DNA from: Blumeriella jaapii | Taxonomy: Eukaryota > Ascomycota > Leotiomycetes > Helotiales > Drepanopezizaceae | Length of the DNA stretch: 64,000 bases | NCBI GenBank assembly: GCA_009599575.1 | Contig: VWND01000064.1 | Span: 1,736,001-1,800,000, forward strand | Direction: 5' to 3' | Shown here: piece by piece, positions 11,119 through 23,516 of the stretch | Position numbering within the stretch: the first letter of the stretch is position 1 | Layout: each line of letters opens with the position of its first letter | The notes under the pieces: model-generated | What the model was told of the DNA's origin: nothing | The model's database searches: none | The model's input: only the letters and a program-made list of their open reading frames with translations | Position numbers and translations under genes: made by a program

Positions 11119-13830
11119 CTAAGCCCGAATTGCAGCACCCAACGCACCGCCAGTGAACTGAGTGCCACCAGATTGTCTCGGCGCAGTGTTTCCACCACCG
11201 CCACCACCACCACGTCCACCACCTCCTCGGCCACGTCCGCCACCTCGTCCGCCACGGCCGCCTCTACCGCCTTGTCGCTCGAATGCATTGGCTGTGCCTT
11301 GTGTTCTCGTCTCCAGAGTCCGCTCGTTGCTCTCAATGAGTCCACTGGCCTTGTCGCTAAGTGTGAGTGCCAAGCTTTGCAATCTGCTCAACTCGACGCC
11401 CTTTCTGAAGATGATCGACGAGTTGACTTGATCAAGCGCAGCTGCAAGCTCCTCGTGGCTGATCATCTTGCTAACAATAGCGGCAACCTTACGATCAGAG
11501 AGCTCGAACATTGAGGAGAGCGTGCCGACGGAGAGAGTATCGTAGTAGGGGGCGTAGGTGAAGAGGTATGTTCGGAGACCCTCCTCTTGGATTTGAGCAG
11601 AGAGCATCTCCTTGATGGCGTCTGGCTTGGCCATCAGTTCCCAAATCTTGATGGAGTGGATGAACTCGGTCGCTTTCTTCCATTCTCCAGCGGCCAAAGC
11701 CTTGGAGGCCTGCATAACGTGGTCTCTGGTGTTCTCGGGTGGGCCGGTGAAAATTTGACGCTCATGGTACTCGAGCATGCGGCGGTATGTCTTGCTGATG
11801 ACTCGCTTCTTGATATCGGGAGACGAGCCGGTTTGTGCAAGGAGAGGGATTTCGAGAAGCATACTGCAAGTGAGGTAGACGCACTCTAAAAGCTCGAGAT
11901 TGATGTGCATGTGAAAAGGAAGTTGTCTTTGGCGCTCGAGGCGTTCTTGCTCTGGCGAGACCTGGTTGTATCTTTGGATCATGACACCTTGCGCAAGCAA
12001 CTCTTTCTGTCGTCCAGAACCACAAATTTCTTGAAGGGTGGTCTGGGCCTCGTACACAAGACCAGCTCGGAAAGCGCAAAGTCCAACTTGAACCAGTGTT
12101 CGGTTGAAGAGGATCTGGCTGTGGACATCGAAAGCGTTGATAGTTTCTTGCAGATGAGACATCAACATCATATCACGAGCCTTGTAGTAGTTGTCGTGCA
12201 GAGCTAGGAAGTAAATCTGGCATAGCATAGCTCGAGCACGGATAATGCCCTCGCTGTTGATGAAGAGGTAGTTGCAAAGAATGTTGACAAGTGCTGCAGC
12301 ATCGGAAACTTGGCTACGAGGAGTAATTGCGGATTCTAACTCCTGTGGGATTGACTTCCAGCAGTTTTCCTCAAGAATCTTGACGACTGCAGATGGCTTT
12401 GATGGATTGTATCAGCATGGTCATCAGGAGATGTGACATGATTACTAACCTTGAAGTAGACGTGCTCTAGTCTTCTCATCACAATTCTGTTGAGACTATC
12501 TTGCGGAATCTGGAGATTTTCGTCCTGGCGAAGGTTTTCGGTGTACAGCAAGACGCGGGTAATGTTGTTGTAGAGGGCTCCTTCGTCCGATAGTCTGTCA
12601 ATGTATTCGGCGGTATGGGGGTCGATGTGCTGGAGGGATCTCGTGAGCTCATCGTCGAGTCGTTCAACATACGAAACGATGCTCCCGGGAATCTTGAACT
12701 TCTCGCCAGGTGTAATGGTTGGCTGCTTGTCGTCGTCCTCCCACTCCTCAGCATTCTCAGTCACAACCAGATCCCTATTTGCCTCAAGAACCGTGAGGAG
12801 TTTACCAAATTCTTGTTCGGCCGCCTTCCACTGGTCTTGCGACATGAATGTCTGAACACCAGTGGTCAAATCGAATCGAGTGGAGATGATGGTCAAAAGG
12901 ACTCGAATTTGTTGGTATGGAGTTGCGGCAACTTCGAATAGCTTCTCCATAATCTTGATCTGCTCCGCCCGATCTGTTCTTCTTTCCTCGAGACTCCATA
13001 ATCGTCCGTAGATGCTTGAGAATACTCTCGGGTGTAAATTGCAGTGTTCGTCCGCCCTTGCCGACGGTCGCAAATCCTTCATCGTCGTCCTCCAACGCAG
13101 CTTGGGGTACACCAGAAATCGGTTTTGGCTTCTTGGGCTTTGGGGCAGGTTCCTCTTCCTCGTCGGACTCCATGAAAGCATCTTTATCCGCTCTGTAGGC
13201 ATCGATATCCTTCTGGTAGTCTTTGTTGTTCTTTTTGATGCGTTGCTTCACAGCATTCAAGCCTCGGGCGTTGGTCGCATTCATCTTCTTCGTCGAGACC
13301 TTTTGCTTGGCGATCGTCTCGTTCATGAAATCCTCTAACTCGGCGATGGCTCTCACATACAACTTCGGGGTAGTGCCAGCCTGAACGAGCTTGACAACTT
13401 GACGGTTGAGTTTGTCAAATTCTGGTTGAGCCCGTTAGCCACGGACTCTTCGGATCGATCTGCTGCCTCTTGACCTACCTGCAGAAATGACACCCCAATC
13501 GTTGATTTTTTGTCCATTTTCGATAGCCTTCACGGTGCCCTCCAATTCCTCGAAGCGCTTGTCTTTCGCACTCTTCACGACCTTGGCCACATCCTCGTCG
13601 CTGCTATCCTCGCTCTCCGAGTCTGCATCTCGCAAGAACTTGCTGACACCACTCTTCTTTCCGCCATCTTCGTCGCTGCTGGAGGAGTCATCGTCATCGT
13701 CATCCTCTTCTTCGTCAGAGTCCTCTGCGTCGGAAGCCTCCTCCTCCTCCTCCTTGTCGGAGTAGAGCTCCTCCTCGTCGGAAGAACTGCTCTCGCTCGA
13801 GCTGTCGCCGTGGAAGAATCGTGACGCCAT
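11119..13830 (-). CDS. NIP1: Translation initiation factor eIF3 subunit c (frame break inside)
   Basis: Core PCI subunit of eIF3, which links the 40S subunit to eIF1, eIF5 and the initiator ternary complex. Exons 13830-13479, 13421-12450 and 12396-11119; introns of 57 and 53 nt. About 866 residues, normal for the family. Order: acidic Ser/Asp/Glu N-terminus ([15 protein letters not shown]), the conserved block [15 protein letters not shown], the eIF3c core ([47 protein letters not shown]), a C-terminal PCI domain (about residues 600-760) and a Gly/Arg-rich RGG tail (11165-11275). Between 12975 and 12987 the frame must shift (+1 or -2) to join [11 protein letters not shown] to [13 protein letters not shown]. 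An intron is impossible there because both sides are conserved and adjacent. For an essential gene this points to a sequence error. Confidence 0.93.
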
Positions 13831-14580
13831 GGTGATTGAGTGTATGTCGAGGGTTGAGTTGAGTGTGGCACGCGTTGTGGTTGACGGTTGCAAATTCAAT
13901 TTTTTGACGGTGGAGGGGTCCCGTCTTAAGCGAGAATCTCGCCGCGTTCACTAGTAGGGCACGAGCGAGGCCGACACCGAGGGATAACTGTCGACGAGTA
14001 ATTTGGGATTAGAACAGTACGCAAGCACAAGCACACCCAGGGCAAGCATTGAATACACCTTTTAATGGTGACTCCTTGTAATGGTGCTCATGACTCTCTC
14101 GAGATGGTGGGAACATCGAATCACAACTTCACAAGGGCATTCGTGCCTGTTCGCGAAGTGAGAGACCGTCAACGAGCTGGAACTTTGCCATCAACAGATA
14201 ATTCATTTCCAATGTGACTCGGTACGGTTAATGCCACTTCTTCAAGGGAAATGTTGCTGGTGGCGTTGGAGCTTCTATTCCGCTCTTTCGGCCCTGCAAG
14301 TTAAAGTGCTGAAGCAATACAAGATGATGCTAGCCGGTAAATGATACAGTACAGAAATGGCGGGCTCATGCTCCAACAATTCCGGGGTATTTGAGAGCCA
14401 ACAATCCAACAATAGGCACCCAATGCCTGTAGACTCCAGAAAACTCCCCAAAATGTTCCCCGCTCCGATCGACGCCAACTACATCCTATATTCGAGCCAG
14501 TTTTGGAGACAAGGACTCTGCTCCAAATGCCCCAGGAAATCTAACGATGATTTGTATGTATCTTCGAAAACGTATATCCA
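13831..14580. other. Intergenic region upstream of eIF3c
   Basis: About 750 bases between the eIF3c start and the 3' end of the next minus-strand gene; should contain the eIF3c promoter. Nothing else supported was seen. Confidence 0.45.
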
Positions 14581-15174
14581 TCATGTGTCTCTCGTAAGCC
14601 AATCTGGGTGCTCGCTGACTTTCCACGGCTTGATTCCCTTGGGATTGGCTGTGCGGCTCTCCGCTGCCTGTTCCATAACTCGGATGCTCTCCGGGGTTGT
14701 CATCAATCGACGAAACTCTTGTACTTCTCGGTTTGCTGCATTGACCGAGCTAGAGAATTCGCGGAACAAGACCTCAGCTGTTTGGTGTTAGAAAACAGAG
14801 CTCGATGCAGTCAGTGCAAAGCACAGCCTCGCGCCAACTGCTGGCATGGGTCGAAGAGTAGGTAGACCTACGTGAAGGTTGCTTGGAGGTCAGCGGCGCG
14901 ATCAGCCTGGGAATCGTCGTTCGCAGTCCTCGGAGCTGGTCCACGGTCAACGACAGCACAGAACGGGGGACAAATCGTGCGCGCCGACCTGGATGTGCAT
15001 TTCCTTCAACGTCTTCAGGGCTTCTTGGAGCTGTGCTTCTTCCCCGCCATCCTGCCCATCCACGGGAACTTCTGCAGCAGACTGATCAGTCCCGCCAGTG
15101 CTTCCATCCGCAGGGGGCTGCGGGTTGTCTGGCTGACTCGATGCCATTGCGAGCTGGGCCCTCCTCTGCTCCAA
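14581..15174 (-). CDS. Conserved-looking protein of unknown function, 148 residues
   Basis: Three exons, 15174-14989, 14935-14872 and 14777-14581, give 148 residues. The second intron is clear (GTAGGT donor, CTAAC branch, AACAG acceptor). The first (14936-14988) uses a weak GTCGGC donor but has a TTGAC branch and CCAG acceptor and restores the frame to read KEMHIQ-LRGLRTTIPRL. A frameshift at about 14965-14972 joining HDLSPVL to SLTVDQL is the alternative. The protein has a disordered Pro/Gln/Gly-rich start, then predicted helices (LQEALKTLKEMHIQLRGLR, VLFREFSSSVNAANREVQEF) and a distinctive end (NPKGIKPWKVSEHPDWL). It resembles a small coiled-coil complex subunit but I cannot name it. Translation may start at the second Met (MASSQPDNPQ, 15147). 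It is divergent from AAR2. Confidence 0.65.
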
Positions 15175-15855
15175 GGCGGGGTGGTCGCGGTTGTTGTGTG
15201 ATTCTCTGTCCAGTAAGTACGCACAGTGCTGTACAGTCTAAGCCCATGGGGCCGCCAGCAAGGCCGATGCCATGTCTTCTTGCTGTGGGAGCTTGCTTCT
15301 TCGGGCTTCCCGCCTTATTCCGGATGTAGCATGGTGTCTGGACTCTGCTCGTAATCCTTGCGGCGCTTGCTTACCTACTCGGATCGTCAATATAAACTTC
15401 GGTTCTCAAGCGACCAACGCTTCTACTGTGTGTACATCCATACTGCACAGGACTGTACTGTAGATAGTCGGGCGATGGAGGGTTGTCTTCTGTTGATACC
15501 TCAGTCACGCACCGTGGCGCTGATGCCGTACGTTCGAGCTGCTGCTCCAACACCCCTATTCTCCTCCCATGTTCGTGCGTGGCCCTGCCAGTTGGGAATG
15601 GCCTTTTCCCTGCCCATTTGTGCCCTCTAGATCCTTTTCCAACTTCCCTTGTCGAGTCCAGAAATTCACTGGATTCGGTGGCTCATACTGGACTTCTTTG
15701 CCCCAATGTAGCTAGCGCCAACGCTGGGACCAATCAATTAATTGGACGGGACAAATTCTCGACCTGCCGAAAGGTGAACGGAGCCGAACTTAAGTAAACA
15801 CCCCCGATCGAGCCTTTCGGTCTTGGTTCGTCCACAACCCCCCCTCGTTAACGTT
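15175..15855. promoter_or_regulatory. Divergent promoter region, unknown protein / AAR2
   Basis: About 680 bases between two divergent starts. It has short members of the dispersed GTACAG motif near 15230 and 15450-15460. No reading frame is supported. Confidence 0.45.
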
Positions 15856-17766
15856 ATGGCGCAGCAAGCAGGTGATCCCTTCATCGACGACAGCGATTTA
15901 AGCCTACCGATGGAGTCTGATGCTGCCTTCAGCGCGACGCCTCTCGTCACTGCGCAGATCGAACCTGCTCAGACCAGCTCGGCTGCGAGTGGTGAGGAGA
16001 CCACTGCAAAGAACAATTCCACCTTCATCCAAGACCAAATCAGCCTCCAAAGAAGCTCTTCCACCGTCAAAGGTCACGCGTCTGCTTTGTCCAGACAGCT
16101 GTCGATCAAATCAAACAGCAGCAAAGACGCTATCCAGCCAGCCCTTTCCGGTGTCCTCGCAGCAACTCCGGAGAACCCACTCAAGAGCTATCGTGCACGC
16201 GATAATCCCGATGATGATGAACTAGATGCCAATAGAACAAACAACTGCACCCTATCGAAGTCCTCTTCAGAGCGCTCCGTCAAGTCGGTTAGATCGATGG
16301 CAGCAATTGGCACTCACTCCTTTGGCACTCTGCGGGTCCATTCTCCTTCTCCAACTCGATCCCCTAACATCCAAGGAGCCGAGATTCTCAAGTCGGGCGA
16401 TATCGTTGTCGTCAGAGATCTTCCTGTAGGAGTCATCTTCGGCTATGATACCGTCAGCCTGGGCATCAAGCAACTAGGAGTCTTTGAAGGCGTGAAGAAT
16501 CTACCCCCTGGTGCTCACTTGATTTGGGCTGGCACGTCAGATGGAACACTTCGCACTGGGTTCTGGCTCATGTCATCCAAATTGGCATCTGATCAGTACG
16601 GCGAGGTCATCGTGAAGAAGTGGGATACCTACAATGAGGCTCTGGTTGAGTAAGTCTGCCAATCCTCCTCCTCCTGGTCACATAATATGTGTATCCTTCT
16701 CTTGTTTACCTTTTAACATGACAACTTTCTACCTATCCTGGAAAGCGCGAACTGACATCAGATAGGGAGATCAGTGTAGCTGAAGTTCGGATTCAGGAGA
16801 GTAATCTGCTTGAGTTTGCCGACAAGCTCCAACCATACAGTGTCACAGAGACAGATGGCCTTGATTCAACCATCTGGACGCGTTTGACTTCGTGCATGAA
16901 GGTTGCTCATCTGAACAAGGTTACTGGACAAGACGTTTGGAACAACTGGGCCGTGTCTACAAGCCATGATGTGAAGTTCTTCAACAGCACGCACACTGAC
17001 AAAGGCCGCCATTACGGCAAGGACGAGGTCTTGGAATTTGTTTTTCCCAAGGATGAGCAAACCTTCTCTGCTAATTCAATTGGAAGAGAGCGAACCGAGC
17101 AGGCTATGGACACAAGTGCGCATATCATGGCCATCATCACCGGCAACTGTTCATACGAAGATCCAGACGAGATTATTGGAGAGTTGCAGTTCTGCTTCCT
17201 CACCGGGATGCTGCTTGGAAACATTGCTTGCATGGAGCACTGGGCTCACATGATCAGAACCATCTTCCGCGCCTTTCGGCTCATTGTGGACCTGCCAGTA
17301 TTCTGTCGAAAGTTCATTAAGGCCGTGCATGCTCAGATGACATTCGATGGAGTCGGAATTGAGGGCAGCATCTTCGATATGGATAGCAGTCTCGAGCATG
17401 ACTTGAAAACCATTCTGATTACCTTCAAGTCTCGTCTGGATGAGCAATTGCTGAAGGCTTCCACTCGGCTTACTCCAGACCAGAAGGCTGTTGGGGATGC
17501 TTTCGCGGACTTCGAGTCTTTCCTGTGGAACTGGCGTGGCGGTTGGGATTTGAGAGGCAACTTTCTTCGATCTGGCCAGGTTCAGGTAAGCCTTGTTTCT
17601 CTGGCTCTTTCAAGACAAGAAAATAACACCTCTTCAGCTTGAGGATGGCGAGTTTGTCGATGCTGAGCTGGGCGAGTTTGAGGCAGAAGACGAACGAGGT
17701 GAGTACGCGCCAGCAATGGTAGAGCTCGACGACGACGGCCTGGAGAAGGGTCGCATAAGTTTGTAG
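15856..17766 (+). CDS. AAR2: U5 snRNP assembly factor AAR2
   Basis: AAR2 binds Prp8 and helps assemble U5 snRNP in pre-mRNA splicing. Exons 15856-16649, 16766-17585 and 17638-17766 (introns 116 and 52 nt) give 580 residues. The first about 180 residues are a Ser/Thr-rich, probably disordered extension not found in animal AAR2. The conserved part then begins: GDIVVVRDLPVGVIFGYD, GVKNLPPGAHLIWAG, GFWLMSSK, then the helical C-terminal domain (ELQFCFLTGMLLGNIACMEHW). The end EYAPAMVELD matches the acidic AAR2 C-terminus. A strong GTGAGT donor at 17699 and an AG at 17800-17801 could remove that end and give a basic tail (KKEKRRRHKSR) stopping at 17863, so a spliced variant is possible. Confidence 0.9.
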
Positions 17767-18366
17767 CTGCGCAGTTTCTAATCTCATGGGGTTGCTCTTA
17801 GGTCTGAAGAAAGAGAAGCGTCGTCGCCATAAATCTCGCACATCTGTCAGCTGGCAATTCTAAGTAGATATCCACGCCAGTCTCTGGTCACCAAGTGGCA
17901 AGTGAACCACTGTCGACTCTCTCTTCTCTTTACGACTGAGCAAATTTCATGAGGTTACGCAGCTACGACGTTATGATGCAGGATCTAAGGAAACAGGGGC
18001 TGGATAGAGGGTGTTAAGGCGGAGCTACATTTTCAAGGGCGTTCCAGGATCCAGATGGTGTCTTTCATACAAACCGGAGCATAGCGAGTAGGCGTTCATC
18101 AATGCGACGAGGAAGCATGGAAGACGCACGTCAAGGTTTCTCACTAGATTCCTTGGCAATTTCACTTCTCGTCGATAGAAAACGAGAAAGTCATCATCAC
18201 AACCGAGATTTGTAGGATCATGGATTTTCAACTGCTGCACTAAAAGTGATGTGACACGAAGAGCAAATTTGGAGGCCAGGCATTAAATGCCGTCCACCGC
18301 GTGTGTGTCAATCTCACAGCGAAAACCAAGCCCTCTGCCACCATACCACACCACAATGCAAGCCAT
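17767..18366. other. Convergent intergenic region AAR2 / RPS14
   Basis: About 600 bases containing the 3' ends of two convergent genes. The part up to 17863 could be the last exon of an alternative AAR2 transcript. No other gene seen. Confidence 0.45.
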
Positions 18367-19030
<664 letters not shown>

Positions 19031-19359
19031 TTTGTCGTTGGTGTGTGTCGTTGTCGATGTCGAGAGGTCAAAAGTTCGCGACAAATGCGCCTGTGTGGGC
19101 GAGGAGTCTCGGCTAAAAATTTATAGCGCCGTCTGCGGGATCTATCACTAGCGCGCCTTGGAAATCCGAGCACTTAAAAACTTGGTCGCCCTGACCAGAA
19201 CGCTTCCTCTTCACAACACCATCTCCGGCGCAACAGCAACACAACTTTGGTGTTCGCCTGAGGAATCTTGGGTCACTGTGCCATGTGAGCCTTGTCCTCT
19301 TCTATGGGAGACCAGTCCTCGCTGCACAACATCAAGACGACTCCTCGAGCACGGCCACC
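19031..19359. promoter_or_regulatory. Shared divergent promoter RPS14 / TYR1
   Basis: Only 329 bases separate the two start codons, so both genes must draw their upstream signals from here. CT-rich segments (CGCTTCCTCTTC, CCTTGTCCTCTTC) are typical of fungal ribosomal-protein promoters. Confidence 0.5.
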
Positions 19360-21135
19360 ATGACCTCCCAGGAGTTTGCAATCGGCATCATTGGCCTGGG
19401 CGATATGGGCAAGATGTATGCCCGCAGGCTCAGCGCTGCTGGTTGGAGGTAATTCTTCTCCACCCTTGCTATCGTTGAGCCAGTACAGATGATGGTAAGC
19501 TTCATCCTTCGCTTTCCAATTAATTCCATTTCATGATGACTTGAGTGCATTTGGCTCGAGTATGGTCTTCAGCCGGCTTGAACACCATTCTGGTGCCAAG
19601 TTGGCGGCTGGCTCTCACTGATGAAAAATCTCAGCTACCTTAATTTTATTTGTCTGAAAATTCTTGCTCCTCGCTCAGCTTTCTTCGAACTCTCATGGGA
19701 GCCACAAGCTAACAGAATTCCCTTCAGGTACACGGCACACACCGATAGACAACAACTGATCCGGGCTAGAGTCAATGCATGTGATAGGGAAGAGAAATAC
19801 GAGGGCCTTCGCGAGGAATTTGCAGGCACAGTAACCACCTAGTTCACAGCATCCTTCTCAACAAGTGCTGAGATGTCCATAGAACCAAATAAAAGTCTTT
19901 CCTAATGGGCACCTTGTCTCCCGCGCCAGTGACTACATTATTTACAGCGTTGAAGCAGCCGCCATTGACAAGGTTGTTGCACAATTCGGGCCGTGTATGT
20001 GGCATTGCGATCATCTCTCGTTCTTGAGTAATGTGAGTAAGTACTGATGATCGACAGCTACGAAGCAGGGTGCCATCGTCGGAGGTCAGACATCTTGCAA
20101 GGCTCCTGAAATCGCCGCCTTTGAGAAGCATCTCCCATTAGATGTGGACATTGTCTCTTGCCACTCTCTTCATGGTCCAGCTGTAGATCCAAAAGGCCAG
20201 CCATTGGTGAGCATTCTCACTGCCGTTGCCCAACCCACTCCCTAATCTGCAATCAGGTTCTCATCAAGCACCGCGCCTCCCAATCCAACTTCGACAAAGT
20301 CGAGAATGTCCTCTCCTGCCTGGGCTCCACTCATGTCTACCTTTCCGCCGCCGAACATGACCGAATTACAGCAGACACTCAGGCCGTGACCCACGCAGCC
20401 TTCCTCAGCATGGGCAAAGCCTGGCACGGGAACGAACAATTCCCATGGGAGATAGCCAGATACGTGGGTGGCATAGAGAATGTCAAGATTAACCTCACTC
20501 TTCGGATCTACTCCCAAAAGTGGCACGTCTATGCCGGTCTCGCCATCCTCAACCCGTACGCTAAGGAACAGATCAAGCAGTACGCCCAGTCAGTAACGGA
20601 TCTGTTTAAGCTGATGCTGGGAGGCCATAGAGAGGAGCTAGAACAACGTATCAAGAGTGCCAGCGCTAAGGTCTTCTCGACCCAGAGCTGGGACAAACAA
20701 CTTCTCCTGAAAGACGAAGTTCTCGACCGCTTCTCCCTCGGCAAGAAACCGTCCACACCCCTCCCCAACAACCACCTCAGTCTCCTCGCCATGGTTGACT
20801 GCTGGTCCCAGCTCGGCATCGTGCCCTACGACCACATGATATGCTCTACACCGCTCTTCCGCCTGTGGCTCGGCGGCACCGAGTACTTGTTCCGCAACCC
20901 GGCTCTCCTGGACGAAGTGATTCGCGTGGCTATCGACGACAACACTTTTAGGAGTGATGATCTGGAGTTTACGTTTGCGGCGAGGGGTTGGAGCGAGTGT
21001 GTTACCTTTGGGGACTTTGAAGGCTATCGGGATCGCTTTGAGAGCACGCAGAAATTCTTTGAGCCGCGGTTTGCGGACGCGACGAAGGTGGGGAACGAGA
21101 TGATCAAGACGATCTTGGAGAACACGAAGAAATGA
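19360..21135 (+). CDS. TYR1: Prephenate dehydrogenase (tyrosine biosynthesis)
   Basis: NADP-dependent oxidative decarboxylation of prephenate to 4-hydroxyphenylpyruvate. Five exons, 19360-19448, 19770-19830, 19883-19994, 20058-20206 and 20257-21135, give 429 residues, normal for fungal Tyr1. The N-terminus carries the Rossmann dinucleotide motif GIIGLGDMGKMYARRL, followed by VNACDREEKYEGL, NGHLVSRASDYIIYSVEAA, GGQTSCKAPEIAAFEKHLP and the catalytic-His region SCHSLHGPAVDPKGQP. The second domain includes ADTQAVTHAAFLSMGKAW and ENVKINLTLRIYS. Intron 1 is 321 nt, far longer than the others in the window; introns 2-4 are 52, 63 and 50 nt. All phases close. Confidence 0.95.
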
Positions 21136-21886
21136 GAGGTGTCCGGCTGGGCGTTACTGGCCAAAGGGGCGTCAAGTGTAATACATACATACTAGGTAGT
21201 AGTGACACGAACTCGTATGCTTTGATTTTCAACATGAGCGTTCAAGAATTGTTGACAATGTTCTTTCCCGGTCTTCCCAATCTTTCATCTGTACTCCGAC
21301 AGCCACTTTATTGTCCTCATATCAGCCAACGTAAAATTCCCATACAATTGGAAACTGCAGTCTAAAGAAGGTGGGCTTATTTATAAAACGCCGAGATATC
21401 AATTTTCAGAACATCATTCCAGCTGCATACGCTCCCTATCCCGGACCGGATGAGAAGATGACAGAATCGAGACAAAATAAGAAACACATCCCACCGATTA
21501 TCGATTCGACAGCGAACATTGAAATCACTCTCGGAATGAGGAGCTATCGTGAGGCGGCTTCGCACCGAAAGTGAAATCGAGAATCAGGACTTTGGCCCAG
21601 GTTTGACATCCATATCAGTGGCCGAAGACCCTTGTTGTCTGGATCTCTCTATAGACACCCGCCATCCTCACAATTGCCTACCCTGTCTATTACCGTTCCT
21701 GGTTCTGGTCACAGCGACATCACTCAATCATCCAAAGGTCGCAATCTTGGTTTGTAGTTCCCTGTATTGTCGACTGGTTTTCTCGATCATTTGCTCAAAA
21801 TCCTACAACCAGCAGAACTGAGCCCGTCCATCGCAAATGCAGCAGAAACCATTCTCCCAATCCACGCCCCCAAACACTCCCATTCC
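21136..21886. other. Convergent intergenic region TYR1 / RPS16
   Basis: About 750 bases holding the two 3' ends. A-rich and T-rich patches only; no gene seen. Confidence 0.45.
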
Positions 21887-22514
21887 TTAACGGTAAGACT
21901 TTTGGTATCTGGCTCTGGCTCCGGGACCTGTTGCACGCGTCAGAACTCTCTCGTTGCTCTCCAGAGTTACCAAACCTACCTCCAAACTTCTTGGGCTCGC
22001 AACGTCTGTTATCCGCAACCAACAGTGTTCGATCGTATGTGACAAGGGCTTGCTTCAGGGCGTTCTTGGAGTGCTCGTCGACGAACTTTTGGTAGTATGC
22101 GACGATGGACTTGCTGATGGCTTGACGGATAGCGTAGACTTGCGATGTGTGTCCACCACCAGTGACTCGGACACGGATGTCGACGCCGGCGAACTTGTCC
22201 AAGCCAATGATGAGGAGAGGCTCGTACACCTTGAATCGCAGGATCTCTGGTTGGACCAAGTTGAGGGGCTTGCCGTTAACCTTCACAAGACCTTTGCCAG
22301 CCTAATCCCATTGCCAGTCAGTATGTGTTTTCCTGTTCCTCGACTTCGGTGATGTGCGCGTTTAGGTCTGTGGTTGGATCGTTCGTACCTTGCAGTGGGC
22401 GACAGCAGTAGCTTTCCAGTATTTTGTCAGCGCTTCTCCATGTTTCAGATTCGAGGTCCCGCGCATACCTGTCTTCTTCTTGCCGAAGCATTGAACGCTC
22501 TGAGAGGAGGCCAT
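21887..22514 (-). CDS. RPS16: 40S ribosomal protein S16 (uS9)
   Basis: Small-subunit head protein whose C-terminus reaches the P-site tRNA. Exons 22514-22469, 22411-22389, 22301-21980 and 21927-21887 give 143 residues, the family length. Exon 2 is a 23-nt microexon (part of TATAVAHCK). Diagnostic pieces: [54 protein letters not shown], and the universal end [10 protein letters not shown]. Introns are 57, 87 and 52 nt; the first uses a GAAAG acceptor. Divergent from VPS22 across 174 bases. Confidence 0.97.
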
Positions 22515-22688
22515 GTTGTCGTGTTTGTCGGAGAAGAGTTCGTTCGGGTCGTTGATTTTCTCGGTTGTCAAAATTCAACGTCAATCGATTTGTGGGAGCT
22601 AATATAGTTACGGACTAGCGGCTACCTGACTATCGTTATCGACCTCCTCACGTGCACCTCGACTTCCATCTTTTCAACAACATCAGTT
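22515..22688. promoter_or_regulatory. Shared divergent promoter RPS16 / VPS22
   Basis: Only 174 bases between the two start codons. A palindromic CACGTG E-box lies at 22649-22654, a site type bound by bHLH factors such as Cbf1; its use here is inference. Confidence 0.5.
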
Positions 22689-23516
22689 ATGTCACGCAAA
22701 GGAGTAGGTCTTGCGGCTTTTGATCGCTCTCGGATAACGTCTGCTCAATATGCATCCCATGGAAATAGCCTCCGAAGTTCGCATTCGACCTCACTTGCCA
22801 CACAGCTTTCAGTGTTTCGTTCTCTGCTCCAGCAGTTCGCCCAAACCCATGCCAAAGACATCCGTTCGAATCCTAGCTTCCGTGCAGAGTTCGCCCGCAT
22901 GTGTTCAGCTATCGGAGTAGACCCTTTGGCAAGCAGTAGTGGGGCTGGTGGGAAAGATGGAGGCGGGAGCTTCTGGGCACAACTTCTAGGTGGAAGTGTG
23001 AATGACTTCTACTTCGAGCTGGCTGTGAGAGTTGTGGAGGTTTGCGGTGCTACGAGAGAGGAAAACGGCGGGCTTATTGGTGTGAAGGAAGTACGTGAGA
23101 GAATTATGAGTACTAGAGCTGAGGGAAGTACAGAAATCACAGAGTTAGTCCTCTAAAAGCTACACTCTAGAGTGGGACTGACAGCTTCAAGTGACGACAT
23201 CCTCCGAGCTGTTGGTACTCTGAAGCCTCTTGGGTCGTCCTACTCAACTCCTAAGGTTGGAAATAAGATCTACATCCGTTCTGTGCCTAAGGAACTCAAC
23301 ATTGATCAAAGTGCTGTGCTGGAGGCCGCACAAGTGCTTGGCTACGTTAGTGTGTCCATGCTGATGTTGAACTTGCGATGGCCAAGAGCGAGAGCAAAGA
23401 CTGCTGTTGATGATCTTGTCTCGGAAGGTCTGCTATGGGTGGATCAGCAGTGCGAGGAGCATGAGTACTGGAGTCCTGGCTTCATGCTTGAGGTTGAAGA
23501 TGTGGCTGGTGGCTGA
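22689..23516 (+). CDS. VPS22: ESCRT-II subunit Vps22/Snf8
   Basis: Core subunit of the ESCRT-II complex that sorts ubiquitinated cargo into multivesicular endosomes and, in moulds, also takes part in alkaline-pH signalling. Exons 22689-23143 and 23192-23516 with a 48-nt intron (TCAAG acceptor) give 259 residues, the usual length. The N-terminus MSRKGVGLAAFDR matches the family, followed by the helical hairpin (LATQLSVFRSLLQQFAQTH), FRAEFARMCSAIGVDPLAS, DFYFELAVRVVEVC and two winged-helix domains (DDILRAVGTLKPLG; YVSVSMLMLNLRWPRARAKTA). Intact. Confidence 0.96.

Noticed and set aside
13487..13824. Plus-strand Ser-rich frames opposite the eIF3c N-terminus
   Set aside because: Antisense shadow of the acidic Asp/Glu/Ser coding repeat of eIF3c.
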